This document shows, piece after piece, positions 44,723-57,148 of a stretch of DNA of 64,000 nucleotides. This DNA comes from Cannabis sativa (Eukaryota > Streptophyta > Magnoliopsida > Rosales > Cannabaceae). The stretch is taken from the NCBI RefSeq assembly GCF_029168945.1, contig NC_083608.1:22462136-22526135 (forward strand), given 5' to 3'. The notes beneath the pieces are model-generated. The model was not told where the DNA came from, did no database searches, and worked only from the letters and a program-made list of their open reading frames with translations. The translations under genes were made by a program, and so were the position numbers. Position 1 is the first letter of the stretch, and every line of letters starts with the position of its first letter.

Positions 44723-46099
44723 ATGGCGGAAGGTGAAGAAAACGATGATTACATGGGGGACCTCTCTCAGTTTCTTCCTCAAGAAACATCAATCCTTCCA
44801 AAACCTTCTTCATCCAAGGTAAAACCATTGACTTTTTTGATGGTTTCTCATACATTTTCCTTTAAGTTTGTCAGTATCCAAACAGTGAAATGATTTCTTT
44901 ATGAACCTTTATCAGGTTTCCCATTCCGAACCCCTAGTCGTTCAATCCTCAAAGAAGAAGGCCAAAACCCAAAATTGGCAGGAGCACAGAAAGCTCGAAA
45001 GAGAGAGGAAGCAGATAAAAGAAGACGAGGAAATCCTGGCGAGAATAGAGGACCCGATTCCACAATCCAATATAGGGTTCAAATTGTTGAAGCAAATGGG
45101 GTACACTCCCGGTTCAGCCCTAGGGAAAGAGGGTACGGGTCGGGCTGAACCGGTGGGGCTGGAGATTCGGCGGTCACGAGCCGGGATCGGGCGGGTTGAC
45201 CCGAGGGAGGAGAAGAGGAAGAGAGAGGAGAGGAAGGCAGAGAAGGAGATGAGGAATGAAGCTGCATTAATGGAGGAATTTGGGTGTAGGAAGAAGTCTC
45301 AGTGGAGGATTAGAAGAGTGTTTGTTAATTTTAACAAGGCAAAAGGAGCTTTGGATCAATTGGAGAACAAGGAAATTATGGTGCCAAAGAAAGATGAGGA
45401 TGAGGAGGAGGAAGAACAAGACCTAGATGATGAAGAAGAGGAAGAAGAGATAACAGAAGAGGTATACATATATAAATATATTTGTATATATATACCTAGC
45501 TTTGAAATACTTCATTTATGCTTTTAAATTTTGTGTGTTTTCCTTTTGGATGAAGTAGAGATTTCAAAATATGCATTTGGGTGGGCATATTGGTTGTACT
45601 TTTCCAATAGTTAAACCTGAAACTCTATTATGTAACAAATGAATTGGTTAAAAAAATTTGATAATTGAAGCTTTGAAGTTTTAATATAGTTCATATTGAA
45701 CTATTATTGGTAAATGGTAATCATTCAGACATGGGTTTTCTTTTATTTATTTGTTTGTTTTATTTAGCTTAAACTAGGAAATATTTATTAGGTGAATAAT
45801 TTTGGTTTTGGGTCAATGCAGGATTTGCTGAACATATTAATGAAACTAAGAGATGAGCACAGATATTGCCTTTTTTGCGGATTCCAGGTGAGTTTGTCTT
45901 TTTTTTTTTTTTGGTTTAAAATCTCTATTTTACTAGAAAAATTGTTAATCTTCTTATTGGGGAAATTTTTTTTATTTGCATAATATTTTTTTGCTTTTTA
46001 GAAAGTGTACTGATTGAATTTTGCCAATTCTTCTTCCAGTATGAATCAATGGAGGCTCTCTTGTCCAATTGTCCTGGAATTGAAGAAGATGACCACTAA
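44723..46099 (+). CDS. GPATCH11: G-patch domain protein 11 homologue (4 exons, 255 aa)
   Basis: Nuclear G-patch protein; in animals GPATCH11 associates with spliceosomal helicase complexes, and G-patches activate DEAH helicases. Exons: 44723-44818, 44916-45461, 45822-45887, 46040-46099. Order: acidic N-terminus (MAEGEENDDYMGDLSQFLP); basic helix around 50-75; G-patch about 84-129 (SNIGFKLLKQMGYTPGSALG, then GIGR); highly charged K/E helix; acidic run DEDEEEEEQDLDDEEEEEE; and a C-terminal DUF4187-type Cys motif with Cys230, Cys233 and Cys247 (YCLFCGFQYESMEALLSNCPG). Start chosen because it gives the conserved YMGDLSQFLP and lies directly after the site II cluster. Confidence 0.92.
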
Positions 46100-46379
46100 T
46101 ATATGATATTCTTTGTCACTTTATTACAAATGCTTACTTTTGAAGAAGATTATGTAGGCAACTGAGTAAAGCCGAAAGTTTGTAAAAAATAATGTGAGCT
46201 CTTCATAGTTCATATATAAGATAAGAGTTTTTTTTAGAAGTTGTAGATTTAATTTTAGAAAATTGCTTCCCAAAAATTGGTGTTAATAGTCCTCAAGGCT
46301 AAATTTTTTATTTCTCTTGTACCCAATTTTAATAGATTATTTTAAATACTAATAAAATGACAAGTATCAATTTTTTTAA

Positions 46380-49300
46380 TGAGTAATTGGCGGTAAAATC
46401 TTTCAAACTATCAATTTATTTACAAAGGGTTTTTTTCTCTTATAGCTTTATTACATCTAAACTTTACTTTTATATCTCAAGTATAAAACTAAATTAAAAT
46501 GGAAAACCTGACTTTCTTTTTTTCAAAAATACAGTCTCTACATGAGACCTTCCTAAAATGGTTTCTTCCAAAAATTCTAGATCTGAAATCAACATGAACA
46601 TTGATCACCTCCAGAAAATGCTAGATCTCTTTCATAATCGGCGTAGCTTCTTCAAACAACACCACCAACGATGTAGAAGTTTTTACCGAACACCATGAAC
46701 GCCGGCGGGAAACTTTTTGTTGATCACCATGAACGCCGACAAGAAACTTTGCTTCGATATTCAATTATGGCACCGCGATCAACGATCAAAGATCTCCATG
46801 AAAAGCCAACGAAAGAAGATCAATGACTGAGAGGAGATGTCCATGAACATATACCTAAAAATGTGAGTTTTTTTTATTTTCTTTTTTCTTTTTAGAAAAA
46901 TAATAAATCTGATATTATTAATTGTATTTGCTTTAAATATTTTTTAATGTTGTTGAGTTGATTAATATATACATATTTGTTGTTTTTGTTAATATATTCT
47001 TAGTATTTTTTGGTGTTTTCGAAAATCTGGAATGAAAACTAGTGAACTAAATTTTTTAAGTAGTATAATGAGAATATTGAGTGTGTGTTAAAATTTCAAA
47101 ATAAAAGTATGTTGTTTTAGCGTTGTTTTCATGTTTTCTTTTTGTTGTTGTCCATGATCGTGAAATAACAAATGTATAAATAACACAATAACAACAATAA
47201 AATAATGAGGAATATCACTTTATTATTTAGAACAATAAATAATGGAATAAAAAAATAATTATCTTCAACAGTATGATGAACTTTTCCTTACTTTTAAACG
47301 AAAAATTAAACACAACTCGGAAAAATTTGATAAATAAACATACAAGGTACTAATACTTTAAATATTTTTCTTTGTAATCAGGTTGTTATTTAGTGTTTCT
47401 GAAGTATATCAAAGCAAATTCATACTGAAAAATTAGTTGATTTGAATAAATTGGTGCAAATAATTCAAATTTGAAAAAAAAAATAATTCATTTGAGGTCA
47501 TTTACTGATTACTGTCATGTAATAGTTGTTTATACGTTGTTTTCATGTATTAAAATGGTTGCTTAACAATATAAAAAAAAAACTAATACACTAGTTTCAG
47601 GCATGAAACCTTTGCAAATTTTAGTACAGAGCAATAATAATTGAGATGACAACAAGCACTATGTTGATTACGAATCAAGTGGAGAATTAATATAAAAAAA
47701 TTGCACTTTTGCTAAACTAGTGCATATAATGATGAAGATACTACAATGAAACAATGAAACAACTCAAATACAATTGAAATGCCAACTGAAGGAAGACTGC
47801 CAACCACTTCAAATCAAGGATGACAAAAGTCTGTTATTTTACATAAAGTTATTAACCAAGGAAACTGATTTCACGCGGTATCCAATGTGTGTGAACACAT
47901 TCAACAACACAGTAACACAATCCTTTTTGGCAGCTACCCAAACAATGGTGTGCAACAATGTGATAATGACAGAAAGTGACAATCACTCAGTGCACTCAGA
48001 TGCGCAACAACCTGACAAAAACACAACAACAACAACTTAACAACTTTTATCTGTTCCAAGGAGGAGATCAGTTTCAAAAAATGTTATTTTGGTTGATACT
48101 AACACTTTGACAACAGAATCAACTATACAACAACAAGAAAACAACCAAAAGTAAACCCACAAAGAAGTTGTATATTAAAAAATTCTATAATTATTTCTTC
48201 ATCAATTGATATTGTTTTAGTTTAAAATGATAAAAACAAAACTACGCAATATCTACAAAAGAATAATTAAGTTGTTTTCATGTTATTGTGAAGCTTCATT
48301 TGTATTGTTTTTGCAACATCTTATTTCAACTTGAAAATAGCTTCAAGTTATTTTCATGTTGTTGTAAACTTTGTTATGAATTGTTTATACACTACACTAG
48401 TTGTTCAACAATTAAAGGGACATAGTTAAATTTATATATTAAAACAAAAACTTATCTCTTACATTCAAACATGGAAAATAAAAAGAGAACACATATTATG
48501 TTGATTTTGAATCAAGTGGGGGAATTGATAGAAAGAGATTGTAAATATGAAGAAAAATAAATTATATTTAGTGATAACATTATTTGTTGTTTTACAGTTG
48601 TTTTAAAGTTGTAAACACGTTTAATTTCGATACTTTTTAAACATGTTGCTTTCATGTTGTTTGTATGTTGAATTTTAATAATTAAAATTTGTAGATTTCT
48701 TAAATTATATATACAATTGTTTTTAAGTTTTTATATCGTTGCTAAATGGTTATTAACAGTTAAAGAAATATTAGATTTCGAAGTTGAGATCATTGGAAAA
48801 AAAAAAAAGATAGAAAACCAAATCCAAAAGAGATTATTGAATAATAAAACTCTAAATTTAAGTTTTATACTTGAGATTTAGATTTGAACTTCACCAATAA
48901 AAATAAATCAATTGAAATACAACAACAACAACAACAAAATAAATTAAAAGATGAAAGCAACTATAAAACTGTTGGAAATTATTTTACCAGGATCTTAGAT
49001 CTACTCACAAGTATGTTTATTAACACCCTAAATATGAACTTTCTAAAACGATAAATTAAACACATATAAAGTTTAGGAAACCTTACATTGGGTGCAGCGG
49101 AACATAATGACTCCTTCCGTTCAGATATCTAGCCCTTGATTCCTTTCTGTAGCAGAGCATTATCAATATCTGAACCTGGATCTCTTTCTCTGAATCTTTG
49201 ATGTTGAAACTCCTTCTTGCAGAAAGTCTTTCTTCACGATCTTCCTCACTATGATTGAGGTATCACTTGCTGTGTGTGGGCACTACTCATACACTAAGGA

Positions 49301-51990
49301 TTTCGAAATATTGAAGAAGAAAAGAAGAGAGGGAGTGGTCAGCCAGATAGGGAGAGAGAAGGCTCAGGTTTTTCTGATTCAGAAAGTGTCAGAAGAAAAG
49401 TGTAATTTTCCTGAAGCCTTCACTATCTATTTATAGCATTCCACTAGGGTTAGGTTTGAATTATTTGGCATTAAAATAATGAAAAAATCAGTTTAAATTT
49501 TGTACAAAAGTGGTTGGCCCTATACAAGTGGATTTGGGCCTCACTTTTTGCAATTTTGCAGTTTTATCTTTTCTGCATCTGATTTTCTCAAAAACGCCAA
49601 TTTTCTAATTCAACCATTTAAATGCCAATTCTAACTATTTAATAACTATAAATAATTATTAAATAATATTGTCATTTATCATATTTATTAATTGAACCAT
49701 ACAAAGTATCATAATTAACAAATATGCCCCTATAAACTCTTTCTTTACAATTTCGCCCTTACTTAGTGAAAAATTCACAAATAGACATAGTCTAATTTGA
49801 GAATTCTAATTGATTAATCAAAACCAATTATATGAGTCTTACAAGCAATATTATCTCAACTAGTGCGGGGACCATGGGTCTATATAACCGAGCTTCCATA
49901 AGTAGATCAAGAATTTAGCACTAAAATTCACTAACTTATTAATTCTTCGTTGAATCCACGCATAGAACTTAGAATTGCACTCTCAGTATATAGAATGCTC
50001 TATATGTTCCACCATATAGACACATCATTAGTTATCCATTGTTATAATCCTAATGTGATCAATGATCCTCTATATGAATGATCTACACTGTAAAGGGATT
50101 AAATTACCGTTACACCCTACAATGTATTTATTCCTTAAAACACTTGACCCCGCATAAATGATATTTCAGCTTATGTGAAATGAGTACTCCACCATTTATG
50201 TTCGTTTGGTCAAGCTCGAAGGAGATCATCCTTTGCTTACTATTCGCCAGATAGAAGCTATAGATTCCATGTTTATGCTAGCGCTCACACTCAGTTACCT
50301 TCTTTTAGTGTTCCCAAAATGTACGTATCACCCTGACCTAAAAGTAGGCTTAACTAACAAATCAAAGAACACGAATAGCCTTTCAAGATTGAGCCTAATC
50401 ATAACAAGATTAAGAACATTTGATCTAGGATCAACTAGGCGATATTGACTTGAATAGATATTACGGTAAGTTTAATAAATCTAAGTCAAAGTTCAATATC
50501 GGTCCCTTCCGATGCATACTCCATGCATCCAACCTGAGCTTTACTTTAACCAATGCTCTGGAAAGAACATAGCATTTCTCCAAATGCAAGTAAACTCTTG
50601 TTGTAGATTATCATATCAGTAAAACCCTATGTCTGATAAATCTAGGAAACTTTATTCACATAGTCATGTTTACTTTCCAATGTGTTGACGGCACAATAAA
50701 CAGGATCAAGTATGTGAAAAGGGTTTCAGATGAATTTATATATTATGTACATATAATCATGAAATAAATCATGTGAACCATGCAACATTAAATGTTATTT
50801 CTGATCTATATTAATAAGTAAATCTGATTATATTGAAATGAGTTTATTTAGGGCATAAAACCCAACAAAAATAACTTATAAACAACAATAAATTAACATA
50901 TTTATTTAAGATCTGAAGACAAAATTACTAATTCATAAAACTTAGATCAACAAACTAAAGATAATAATAATATCATGAAGAAGCTTAGCTTAAAGATGAA
51001 AAAAAAAAAAAACAATTGAAGGTGTCATCTTTCTTTTGGGCATTATATCAAACACATGGCATGCATTTCTTTATATCCATATACACAAAAATCAACTTAA
51101 AGAATAAAAAAAACAAACATAATAATTGTGCAAAAATATTCAGATCCAAACTTATATTAATGTCTCTATGTTTCTTTAATTTCTCCATACTTACAATGAC
51201 GCAAAGATGAACACTAAAATCTAATCAATCAATCCATCATTGAACTCACAACCAATACTATAAAATGTAACAATTTTAAAGAGGGATAGGAATTTGAAAG
51301 AAATATAATTTTCAAGAAATCAGTATTTACCCACCATTGTTGAGGGGAATTTGAAACCAATACTCTCTCACCATCGTTGGACATGGATGAGGTCCTAGCA
51401 CACTTCCACAAAGGTAATAGTTGTTGGTCAAGTTATCTGCCAAATACCTTACGATGCATCTTTCAAATTTTCATCAACCAACTTCACCTATATATATATT
51501 ATTACAAATTGATCAATTACCTATAAATTTTACAGTATATAATTCAAGAAGAATAATTTAGAATGTTAACTTACTCAAACAAAAATAGTAGAAAAAAAAT
51601 TTGAAAAGAGAGAGATAGTTAAACAAGAGGGTAAATAACTGTTAGGAACTCATATTGTAGGCGTGCGATGGCAATGGCTGGAATCAATGATCTCCGTTCG
51701 GCAAATAGGTGCTAGAGACGACGAGGAAGCTTCGACAAAGGAGGGAATGGAGTTTTTTTTTTCTTTGGATAATGAAGGAGAAGGAAGGAGGGGCTGAAAT
51801 TAAAAGCTAAAAAAATGTGCATGTCAGTATTTTTGTAATTGTTAAAATTTAAAAAGGTATAAAAGAAAAAATGAGAAAGTGTAAATGTAAAAGTTTTTTT
51901 TCTGCTAATATAATTGTAAAGTTTAACTAAATTTTGGTGTGTGGTGTAAAAAGACCATTTACAAATAACTATCCAACTTCAAATTTTGGT
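46380..51990 (+). mobile_element. Probable MULE remnant interrupted by a solo LTR
   Basis: The interval holds no host gene. A frame at 47774-48040 includes SLLFYIKLLTKETDFTRYP followed by MCV, which resembles N-terminal parts of plant MuDR-type transposases. The outer segments (about 46400-46620 and the complement of 51660-51990) are loosely similar, both with FTTTACA-type T-rich stretches followed by UTR-like sequence, which could be long terminal inverted repeats. The boundaries and the class are guesses. The solo LTR at 48970-50867 is inserted within it. Confidence 0.3.
48970..50867 (-). mobile_element. Solo LTR (copia-like), 1.9 kb
   Basis: On the plus strand it starts TGTTGGAAATT and ends AACCCAACA; on the minus strand it begins TGTTGGGTTTTATGCCCTAA. 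Flanks AAAAC (48965-48969) and AAAAT (50868-50872) are a 4-of-5 match, consistent with a 5-bp TSD. No PBS, polypurine tract or coding sequence adjoins it, so it is a recombination-derived solo LTR. It is related to the degenerate LTR at 22380-23753. Minus orientation is inferred from that copy's polypurine tract. Confidence 0.72.
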
Positions 51991-52249
51991 GGGAAAATTT
52001 TTTAAAGTACTGTTCCGTTTGTATTTTGAAGGTGTCGTTTGTCCAACCTCGTTAACTCTCTATTTTGCCTACGTGGCAATGACAAATTATCCAGTTATTG
52101 GCCAATGTGGCCACATTTAGCAAGTAATATATAAAAATAAAAAATAAATACTTAAAATAAATAAAAATTATAAATTAGATACTCTTCTCTAAAAATCTAA
52201 TTAACATAATTCATAAATAAAACTTAAAACTAAAAAAATAGAAGTGAAA

Positions 52250-52470
52250 CTCAAAATCACAAATCAAAATGAAATAATTAGAAGAAGGAGACGAACGAGG
52301 AAAAGAAGAAGGTTTGGGAGATCAGAAGCAAGAAACCAAAGACGAAGAAGAAGACAGTCGAGACGAAGAGGAGAGGAAGAGAGAGTGAGGGTCGAAGCTT
52401 GAAACTAGCTGGAAGGGGGATGAAATGGCATTTCGAAGGCGGAACAAGGATGATGTACCTCATGATTACA
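52250..52470 (+). pseudogene. Orphan 5' UTR and first exon of an unidentified gene
   Basis: A purine-rich leader (52260-52424) precedes an ATG at 52425 that reads MAFRRRNKDDVPHDY and ends in a perfect donor GTAAGT at 52471. Upstream is promoter-like sequence with an ACGTGGC box (about 52071). No following exon could be found before the repeats start. The last 35 exon bases and the donor recur at 53690-53724 because of the tandem duplication. I do not recognise the gene. Confidence 0.45.
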
Positions 52471-54942
52471 GTAAGTGTTCATCTTAACTCCTCCTACTTT
52501 TGATTTTTAGGGTTTTCTGTTGGAGAATAATGATCCCTTTTATATGATAATCTTGGTTGGTGGTGGGTTAGTTGATCAAGAATAAAAGTAGGTGTGGTCC
52601 ATCAGTAGGTGTTTATTAAAGTTAAAAAATTTAGGGAATCTTAGCAAGTTGTCGGCAAGACCCAAGCTTGTTTAAACAAGTTCTTCAACAAATTCTACGA
52701 ACAGTATAAGAACAAAATAAACACTAAAACCTAGTTGAACACTCTAGGTTTTCACAAAAGAAACTATCTCCTAACAAAGATGAAAATATGAAAAATGAAG
52801 CTAGAAGATGTGAGATTTATTTGGCTGCTCTCTAGGTCCTATTTATAGAACATAGAAACCCTAGACAACCACAAACGCAATTTCCCAATTGTACAAAACT
52901 TTCCTAAAAAATTCTCTAATTTGTAGCATCTAAATCGAACTCTGCATCAAATCAGGACTATAAAAGAAACTTTCCAAAAATGACCCAGATTATGATTAGG
53001 TCTTCAATGCCTACCAAATCAAGATTATTTGATTTGCTAAAATCATGGCAAAACTGAAATCATCAATTAGAAAAAGAGAAAGTTAAATTTTCTAAAAATA
53101 GGCAACTTTCTATAAAGAAAAATTCTTCTCTTACAAGAAAAGATTCCCAAACAAATGCAACTAGCTGAGAAAAGAATTTTTCATTAAAGAAATGAGCAAT
53201 TATAGGCACAAATTTAACACACTAAAATCAATTTAATTGCTAAAAAAACACAAATTAATTAATAAATATTTTGTCAACTAATTTGTCAAAAAAAGGACTT
53301 TACAATCTCTCTATTTAGTACTTTAGATAATTAAAATATTTTTAATTAACAACAACCTGTAAAAAAAAAAAATAGCAAAAAAAACATATAAACTCCCCAT
53401 GAGAAGTACAATATTAAACCAAAATAAAAGTTAACTTTAACCAAAGTTTAACACAAACACAAATCTCAACTCCCCTTGAACAGTTGAGTATACAATCCAC
53501 ATTAAAACCAAAATTACTCTCTCTTTTTGTTTATCTATAATGGCCAAAGATTAAAATAAACCAAGGCAAGTTCAACAAAACACAAAAAGAGAAATAAATA
53601 AAGAGAAAACAAATTGGTATAAATAATGAGATAAAAGGAAACCAATTTGAAACTTTAGAAAAGAAAACTAAAATAAATAACCAATTTACAAGGCGGAACA
53701 AGGATGATGTACCTCATGATTACAGTAAGTGTTTATCTTAACTCCTCCTACTTTTGATTTTTAGGGTTTTCTGTTGGAGAATAATGATCCCTTTTATATG
53801 ATAATCTTGGTTGGTGGTGGGTTAGTTGATCAAGAATAAAAGTAGGTGTGGTCCATCAGTAGGTGTTTATTAAAGTTAAAAAATTTAGGGAATCTTAGCA
53901 AGTTGTCGGCAAGACCCAAGCTTGTTTAAACAAGTTCTTCAACAAATTCTACGAACAGTATAAGAACAAAATAAACACTAAAACCTAGTTGAACACTCTA
54001 GGTTTTCACAAAAGAAACTATCTCCTAACAAAGATGAAAATATGAAAAATGAAGCTAGAAGATGTGAGATTTATTTGGCTGCTCTCTAGGTCCTATTTAT
54101 AGAACATAGAAACCCTAGACAACCACAAACGCAATTTCCCAATTGTACAAAACTTTCCTAAAAAATTCTCTAATTTGCAGCATCTAAATCGAACTCTGCA
54201 TCAGATCAGAACTATAAAAGAAACTTTCCAAAAATGACCAAGATTATGATTAGGTCTTCAATGCCTACCAAATCAAGATTATTTGATCTGCTAAAATCAT
54301 GGCAAAACTGAAATCATCAATTAGAAAAAGAGAAAGTTAAATTTTCTAAAAATAGGCAACTTTCTATAAAGAAAATTTCTTCTCTTACAAGAAAAGATTC
54401 CCAAACAAATGCAACCAGCTGAGAAAAGAATTTTTCATTAAAGAAATGAGCAATTATAGGCACAAATTTAACACACTAAAATCAATTTAATTGCTAAAAA
54501 AACACAAATTAATTAATAAATATTTTATCAACTAATTTGTCAAAAAAAGACTTTACAATCTCCCTATTTAGTATTTTAGATAATTAAAATATTTTTAATT
54601 AACAAGAACCTGCAAAACAAAATTAGCAAAAAAAACATATAAACTCCCCATGAGAAGTACAACATTAAACCAAAATAAAAGTTAACTTTAACCAAAGTTT
54701 AACACAAACACAAATCTCAACTCCCCTTGAACAGTTGAGTATACAATCCAAATTAAAACCAAAATTACTCTCCCTTTTTGTTTATCTATAAGGGCCAAAA
54801 AAAAAAAAATTAACCAAGGCAAGTTTAACAAAACACAAAAAGAGAAATAAATAAAGAGAAAACAAATTGGTATAACTGATGAGATAAAAGGAAACCAATT
54901 TGAAATTGAAAAAAGAAAACTAAAATAAATAACCAACCTTTT
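52436..54942. repeat. Tandem duplication of a 1254-bp segment
   Basis: Unit 1 is 52436-53689 and unit 2 is 53690 to about 54942, with a constant offset of 1254 bp and only scattered mismatches. Each unit starts in the orphan exon, includes its intron start, and continues into LTR-like sequence (GGCTGCTCTCTAGGTCCTA; GCTAGAAGATGTGAG). A more diverged copy of the LTR-like part occurs again at about 56185-56715. The duplication is recent relative to that third copy. Confidence 0.88.
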
Positions 54943-54954
54943 TAGAAAAGAACA

Positions 54955-54975
54955 CCCCCCCCCCCCCCCCCCCCC
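54955..54975 (+). repeat. Homopolymer of 21 C
   Basis: An uninterrupted C run directly after the second tandem unit. The length may be inexact because homopolymers are error-prone in sequencing. Confidence 0.8.
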
Positions 54976-55129
54976 TTATTTAGCACACGAAAAATACAAT
55001 AAAAAGTAAACAAATAAGCAATTAAATCAAGATCTCTCAAAAAAAAAAATAATTAAGATCTTAAAAATCAATTATGATCAATAATTAAACAAAATATAAA
55101 GAATAAGAAATAAAATTGTTAGGAAGGAC

Positions 55130-56735
55130 TCTCACAATTTTTCTCACTATCACTAATTCATCAAGTTTTTCTCCCTAGATACAAAATTTGGTAGCAATAT
55201 TAGATAATTTTTCATAAAATTCAAACAAAGATTCGTTATCATATATTCTAAGATCATCAAACCTAGTTTGAAGCATTATAAATTTAGATCGCTTAACATT
55301 AGTTGTTCCTTCAAATTGGGTTTGAGGAATTTGTCAAGCATCTTTAGCAGATTCACAAGAAGATATAAGTTTAATACATCCTTCACCTATTCCATTAAAT
55401 ATAGCATGTAAAATTTTACTATTGTAAGTAGATAGCTTATCATCTTCAGTAGACCATTCAAATTCAGGTTTTAACTTAGAATTACCTTTAGAATCTACCA
55501 AAACAGGATGGGACCATCTTGAAAGAATTATTCTCCATGCTTTCTCATCTTGAGACTTGATAAATGCTTTCATTCTAACATTCCAATAAGGATAGTTAGA
55601 ATCATTGGAGAGTGTGGAGGAACAATAACTTCCTTCTGTAAAGGGAAACATATTGCAAAAATATAAGAAAACGTTAAAAGACTACACTAAGAGTTTAGTG
55701 TCCCATTTTGATACCAATTGAAAATTTGTGCTTTTGCAAATGCCACTAAATTTTTGTAATTAAAAAACAGCAGTAACGATGTATAGCAACAAATTGGAAT
55801 CCTGTCACAACAGAACACAGATTCGCATAATCAAAACGGAATCAAAAATAAATAGTTCAAAAATTAAAAACTTGACACAAGAGAATTATACGTGGTATCA
55901 GTGTTCTTTCAAACACTCTTAGTCCACGGGGCCACGCCCAGAGAATGAAATCAATTAATAAAGCATCAAAGATTATAAAAGCAATTAACATAAACAAATT
56001 TAGACTCTTTTAGTGATTTATCGCAACCCTTTGCAATCCACCTTGCTAATCTGATCTCTGAACCACACTAAGTAGTGAAATCCCTCCAACTATTAATGTG
56101 TGTCTACTTCTTCTCAAAGTAAGGCTTAAACAAATCTTCTCCCGAATATATATGCTCACTTCCTCCCGAAATGAGACTTGAAAATTTTTTTTCACAAAGA
56201 TGAAAATATGAAAAATAAAGCTAGAAGAGGTGAGAATCGTTTGGCTGCTCTCTAAGTCTTATTTATAGAACATAGCAACCCTAGAGATAGTCACAAACAC
56301 GATTTCCTAGCTATACAAAATTTTCCTAAAATTTCCCTGATTTACATCATCAAAATCGGACTATGCTGCATCAGATTAAGACCAAAAAGGAAACTTCTCA
56401 AAAATAACCAAGATTATGATTTGGTCTTCAATAACTGCCAAATAAAGATTATTTGATCTACTAAAATCATGGCAAAATTAAAATCATTAATTAGAATAAA
56501 GAAAATTCAAGTTTCTTAAAAATAGACAATTTTTCATAAAAAGAATTTCTTCTCTAGCAAGAAACGATTATCAAACAAATGCAACAAGCTGAGAAAAAAA
56601 AAAATTATAAAAGAAATGAGCAATTATAAGCACAAATTTAACACACTAAAATCAATTTAATTGCTAAAAAAGCACAAATTAATTAATAAATATTTTGTCA
56701 ACTAATTTGCCAAAAAAAAAAAATTTATAAGAAAT
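55130..56735 (-). mobile_element. Ty1/copia fragment: gag start, PBS and LTR
   Basis: In minus orientation: the LTR is about 56735-55720 (its end TTTTCA is at 55720), then TGGTATCAAAATGGG (PBS type, about 55717-55703), then a gag start. The frame 55651-55334 reads SNYPYWNVRMKAFIKSQDE, then WRIILSRWSHP and ILHAIFNGIGEGCIKLI, the N-terminal part of plant copia Gag (UBN2/DUF4219 type); it degenerates beyond. No protease, integrase or reverse transcriptase is present. The outer LTR part is the third copy of the sequence in the 1254-bp tandem units. Confidence 0.7.
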
Positions 56736-57035
56736 TATTTTTTCTTTAAATTAATATATTGTTTTATTAAATATTTTTTTCTTTGTTAATGTCTTCCTTT
56801 TATATTTGGACTGTATTTAAAGTAATATCTTTTTATATATATAAATACAAATAGTTGTTTAATTATGTATTTATTTTCTATTTTTAATCTCTTTATCTAT
56901 ACATAAGGATTCATTTAAATGTCATTTAATTTTCATCCTAAATTAGAGTCAATTACTTTCTTACATTTTTTTGAAATGCCACATGAGGATCAGTATCAAG
57001 TAATAACATATTCTAGAAATATATCCACTTGTATT
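56736..57035. other. AT-rich spacer upstream of STR9
   Basis: No gene or clear repeat seen; presumably distal promoter of STR9. Confidence 0.4.
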
Positions 57036-57097
57036 GCCACGTGGCATAAACCTATTCCCTCTTCCAAATTACCGGGCCCATTCTTTGTGGCTATATA
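57036..57097 (+). promoter_or_regulatory. G-box and TATA box of STR9
   Basis: A perfect 10-bp palindromic G-box GCCACGTGGC (57036-57045), then CTATATAT (about 57090-57097) 45 bp further on and 52 bp before the ATG. G-boxes bind bZIP and bHLH (PIF/HY5-type) factors, which suits a chloroplast protein gene. Confidence 0.65.
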
Positions 57098-57148
57098 TCA
57101 ACAATGACACAGAGAGTGAGAGAAAAAGAGAGAAACTTCAAGTTGAGT

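Noticed and set aside
45079..45267. Ser/Pro-rich minus ORF
   Set aside because: Antisense shadow of the G-patch-coding exon.
49251..50448. Short plus ORFs in the solo LTR
   Set aside because: Both lie fully inside the LTR defined by its TG...CA ends; no domain is seen.
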